Assembly (NCBI GenBank): GCA_030248825.1
Contig: JARCMB010000285.1
Coordinates: forward strand, 1 to 6,299
Source of the DNA: Pseudanabaenaceae cyanobacterium MP8IB2.15
GTDB lineage: Bacteria; Cyanobacteriota; Cyanobacteriia; Pseudanabaenales; Pseudanabaenaceae
Reading direction: 5' to 3'
Length of the DNA: 6,299 nt
Shown: positions 4,156-6,299 of the stretch, in pieces
Position numbering within the stretch: position 1 is the stretch's first letter
Layout of the letters: each line of letters starts with the position of its first letter
Notes under the pieces: model-generated
What the model was told of the DNA's origin: nothing
The model's input: the letters and a program-made list of their open reading frames with translations, nothing else
Databases searched by the model: none
Program-made: the position numbers and the translations under genes

Positions 4156-6232
4156 CCAACCAATAGATGAAACTCTCCACAATCTTCTTAATAATGCCCC
4201 ATGCGGCTTTCTCTCGTTTACCGATCAAGGTTCGATCGAAATCATCAACTCCACTTTGCTAAAGATCTTGGGATATGAACTTGAAGAGTTAGTAGGTGAG
4301 AAATTTTACTCAATCCTGCCGTTGGCTAGTCGCATTTTTTATGAGACTCACTTTTTGCCATTACTTCGGCTGCATGGCAAAGCCGATGAAGTCTATTTTT
4401 CATTGAGGTCAAAGGCAGGAGATGATGTGCCGATGTTGATCAATGGGGTGCGTCGTGAGAATGCAGGTAATTTTTTCTATGATTGTGTGTTTATGCCAAT
4501 CCGCCAGAGGATTCAGTACGAAGGAGAAATTTTGCAGGCTAAAAAAATCGCCGAAACCGCAGTCCAAGAGCAAAAACTAGCCGAAAGTGCTTTACGCCAA
4601 GCACATGATCAGATTAGCTTCCATATTGAGAATACACCTCTGGCGACTATTATATGGAATGCTCAGTTTCAAGTTCAACAATGGTCAAGACAAGCCGAGA
4701 AAATATTTGGTTGGCAGGCAGAAGAAGTCATAGGTAAAAATCTTCTCGAATGGCAGTTTGTGTTTGAGGAAGATCTAGAGAATGTCAACGCTGAGGCAGA
4801 ACGAATAATTGAAGATGTGAATACTAGTACTTGCCAAAATCGTAATTATCGCAAAGACGGTTCGGTAATCTACTGTGAATGGTTTCACTCAACTCTGCGT
4901 GACGAACTGGGCAAAGTGATCTCAGTTTTATCATTTGCTCAAGATATTACCGATCGCAAGCAAGCTGAGATTGAGCTAGAGCAAGCCAAAGAAGAGGCAG
5001 AAGCTTCAACCAGAGCCAAAAGCGAGTTTCTTGCGAATATGAGCCATGAAATCCGCACGCCGATGAATGGCGTACTTGGTATGGCACAATTGCTGGAAAC
5101 CACTGATCTTACCGATGAACAGCAAGACTTTGTTCGGATAATCAGCGATAGTGGTGGCGCACTTTTGAAAGTGATCGATGATATTCTCGATTTTTCAAAA
5201 ATTGAATCGGGTAAATTTGAAATAGAATTACATCCATTTGATCTCACTGATGTCGTGAAATCAGTCTGCAATCTATTAAGTAGCTCAGCATTAGATCGGA
5301 AGATCTTGCTGAAATACAGAATTCAACCAGATATTCCAACAACCTTAATTGGAGATGGAAGTCGATTGCGCCAAGTACTTTTAAACCTAGTTGGTAATGC
5401 GATTAAATTTACCGCCGAAGGAGAAGTAACGGTAGAGGTTCGCTATCAGAAAGAAGATGCAAAAAACAATTTGCTATTCATGATTAGAGATACGGGCGTT
5501 GGCATTGAACGCGATCGACTAGATCGATTATTTCAACCGTTTATGCAAGCCGATGCTTCAATTAATCGTAAATATGGAGGGACAGGTCTAGGCTTAGCGA
5601 TCAGTAAACATCTGGTCGAACTCATGGGAGGTAAAATCTGGGTTGAGAGCCTTGGTCATCGATCGGGAGATGTTTCGACCAATTGGCCGCCACAAGATCT
5701 TCAAACTGATCGGAAAGGTTCGACCTTCTTCTTTACAATCTCGTTACAAGAAAGAGCGGAGATTAAGTTATCTAGCGTTAAAACAGATGATCAGACGATC
5801 TTCGATCGACAGATGGCAGAACAACTTCCTCTAAAAATCTTGCTCGCAGAAGATAACATCGTGAATCAAAAGTTTGCTTCTTTTACGCTCAAAAAGCTGG
5901 GCTATCAGGTAGATATCGTCAATAACGGTCTTGAAGCACTGATCGCAGTTCAAACCCAGTCCTATGATTTGATATTAATGGATATCCAAATGCCCGAAAT
6001 GGATGGGCTAAGTGCCACCAAGCAAATCCGCCAAAATTCTAGCGAAAATTCTATAGCTCAGCCTTATATCGTAGCAATGACTGCCAATGCACTACCCAAC
6101 GATCAACAGGTTTGTTTGGATGTAGGAATGGACGATTTCATCAGTAAGCCAATCGACATTCAGGAACTGATTCGGGTTTTAGCTCAAGTTGGTAGTACTC
6201 AAAAGTCTAAAACTCTAAGCCCTAAGCCCTAA
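4151..6232 (+). CDS. Cytosolic PAS-PAS hybrid histidine kinase with C-terminal receiver
   Basis: A 693-aa hybrid sensor kinase without membrane segments or signal peptide. Residue numbers are from the ATG at 4151. PAS1 (about 15-117, NAPCGFLSF...) contains the segment FYETHFLPLLRLHGKADE, characteristic of the PAS domain that pairs with RsbQ-type hydrolases. A coiled segment (about 120-150) leads to PAS2 (about 153-270, ending FAQDITDRKQAE). HisKA has the H-box SHEIRTP with the phospho-accepting His299. The ATPase domain shows the N-box NLVGNAIKF (Asn416), DTGVGI (447-452) and GGTGLGLAI (476-484). The receiver (about 562-680) has the acidic pair Glu567/Asp568, phospho-acceptor Asp611 in LMDIQMP, Thr644 and Lys666, so it is complete and should be active. 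About 20 extra residues (roughly 501-523) interrupt the end of the ATPase domain. The frame is open from 4049 (727 aa), but codons from there to 4150 are the hydrolase remnant read out of frame. ATG 4151, just before conserved PAS sequence and with AGGG at 4136-4139, is therefore preferred. No output regulator lies in the window, so the phosphorelay partner is unknown. Confidence 0.93.
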   Translation: MIQPIDETLHNLLNNAPCGFLSFTDQGSIEIINSTLLKILGYELEELVGEKFYSILPLASRIFYETHFLPLLRLHGKADEVYFSLRSKAGDDVPMLINGVRRENAGNFFYDCVFMPIRQRIQYEGEILQAKKIAETAVQEQKLAESALRQAHDQISFHIENTPLATIIWNAQFQVQQWSRQAEKIFGWQAEEVIGKNLLEWQFVFEEDLENVNAEAERIIEDVNTSTCQNRNYRKDGSVIYCEWFHSTLRDELGKVISVLSFAQDITDRKQAEIELEQAKEEAEASTRAKSEFLANMSHEIRTPMNGVLGMAQLLETTDLTDEQQDFVRIISDSGGALLKVIDDILDFSKIESGKFEIELHPFDLTDVVKSVCNLLSSSALDRKILLKYRIQPDIPTTLIGDGSRLRQVLLNLVGNAIKFTAEGEVTVEVRYQKEDAKNNLLFMIRDTGVGIERDRLDRLFQPFMQADASINRKYGGTGLGLAISKHLVELMGGKIWVESLGHRSGDVSTNWPPQDLQTDRKGSTFFFTISLQERAEIKLSSVKTDDQTIFDRQMAEQLPLKILLAEDNIVNQKFASFTLKKLGYQVDIVNNGLEALIAVQTQSYDLILMDIQMPEMDGLSATKQIRQNSSENSIAQPYIVAMTANALPNDQQVCLDVGMDDFISKPIDIQELIRVLAQVGSTQKSKTLSPKP

Positions 6233-6235
6233 AGC
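6215..6235 (+). repeat. Heptamer tandem repeat at the 3' end of the kinase gene
   Basis: CTAAGCC (6215-6221) is repeated exactly at 6222-6228 and imperfectly as CTAAAGC (6229-6235). The array supplies the last codons (LSPKP) and the stop of the kinase. Short tandem heptamers (STRR sequences) are known in cyanobacteria; with fewer than three copies this may be a minimal or chance example. Confidence 0.35.
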
Positions 6236-6239
6236 TCAA

Positions 6240-6296
6240 AAACTATTTGTTAAACCCCGTCTATCTTGAAAACCATAGTTTGCTCAGCAGGTTTTT
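6240..6296 (+). terminator. Possible weak terminator region after the kinase
   Basis: AAACTAT (6240-6246) is the inverted repeat of ATAGTTT (6275-6281), 28 bases apart. Alternatively AAAACC (6269-6274) pairs with GGTTTT (6290-6295), ending in a T-run. Both stems are AT-rich and overlap, and the window ends here, so this is only a candidate 3' end for the kinase transcript. Confidence 0.25.
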
Positions 6297-6299
6297 AAA

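Noticed and set aside
5643..5834. A 63-codon + strand ORF inside the kinase gene
   Set aside because: It is an alternative frame of the ATPase/receiver linker region of an intact kinase, with no independent signals.
1..6299. CRISPR arrays, tRNA/rRNA genes, insertion sequences or phage integration sites
   Set aside because: I saw no regularly spaced repeats, tRNA-like cloverleaf, transposase frames or terminal inverted repeats with target duplications.

Overview
The window looks like cyanobacterial chromosome of moderate GC. The reasons are a TypA and a DapB with cyanobacterial-type sequences, frequent CGATCG hexamers (for example 247-252, 490-495, 1035-1040, 2746-2751, 2939-2944) as in genomes rich in HIP1-type sites, and a small protein resembling the cyanobacteria-only glutamine synthetase inactivating factors. 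A Pseudanabaena-like filamentous cyanobacterium is my best guess, made from memory of protein flavour and not from a search. All supported genes are on the + strand.

Layout: (1) 1-192 is a leader with a GC-rich hairpin region and a doubtful 24-codon ORF. (2) 193-525 encodes a small HTH protein conserved in cyanobacteria. (3) 646-2439 is typA/bipA, a ribosome-associated translational GTPase, with a perfect TATAAT upstream and a strong hairpin downstream. (4) 2640-2795 encodes a 51-aa protein that I read as an IF7/GifA-family glutamine synthetase inactivating factor. It has a good Shine-Dalgarno, an extended -10, an NtcA-type palindrome over its core promoter and a clear Rho-independent terminator. 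(5) 3016-3885 is dapB (lysine/diaminopimelate pathway). (6) 3922 to about 4155 is the broken 5' part of an RsbQ-type alpha/beta hydrolase gene. (7) From about 4151 to 6232 is a cytosolic hybrid histidine kinase (PAS-PAS-HisKA-HATPase-REC) whose first PAS domain is of the type that normally partners RsbQ-like hydrolases. (8) 6233-6299 is a short trailing region with weak inverted repeats.

Two points stand out. The small gene appears to be a complete nitrogen-control unit: a GS inhibitor with an NtcA box placed for repression. In the last 2.4 kb, a bipartite hydrolase-PAS sensing module seems to have lost its hydrolase. An in-frame TAG is present, the sequence for the catalytic Ser/Asp/His is absent, and the remnant runs directly into the start of the kinase gene. 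The first 34 codons of the longest kinase frame are therefore just the old hydrolase sequence read out of frame.
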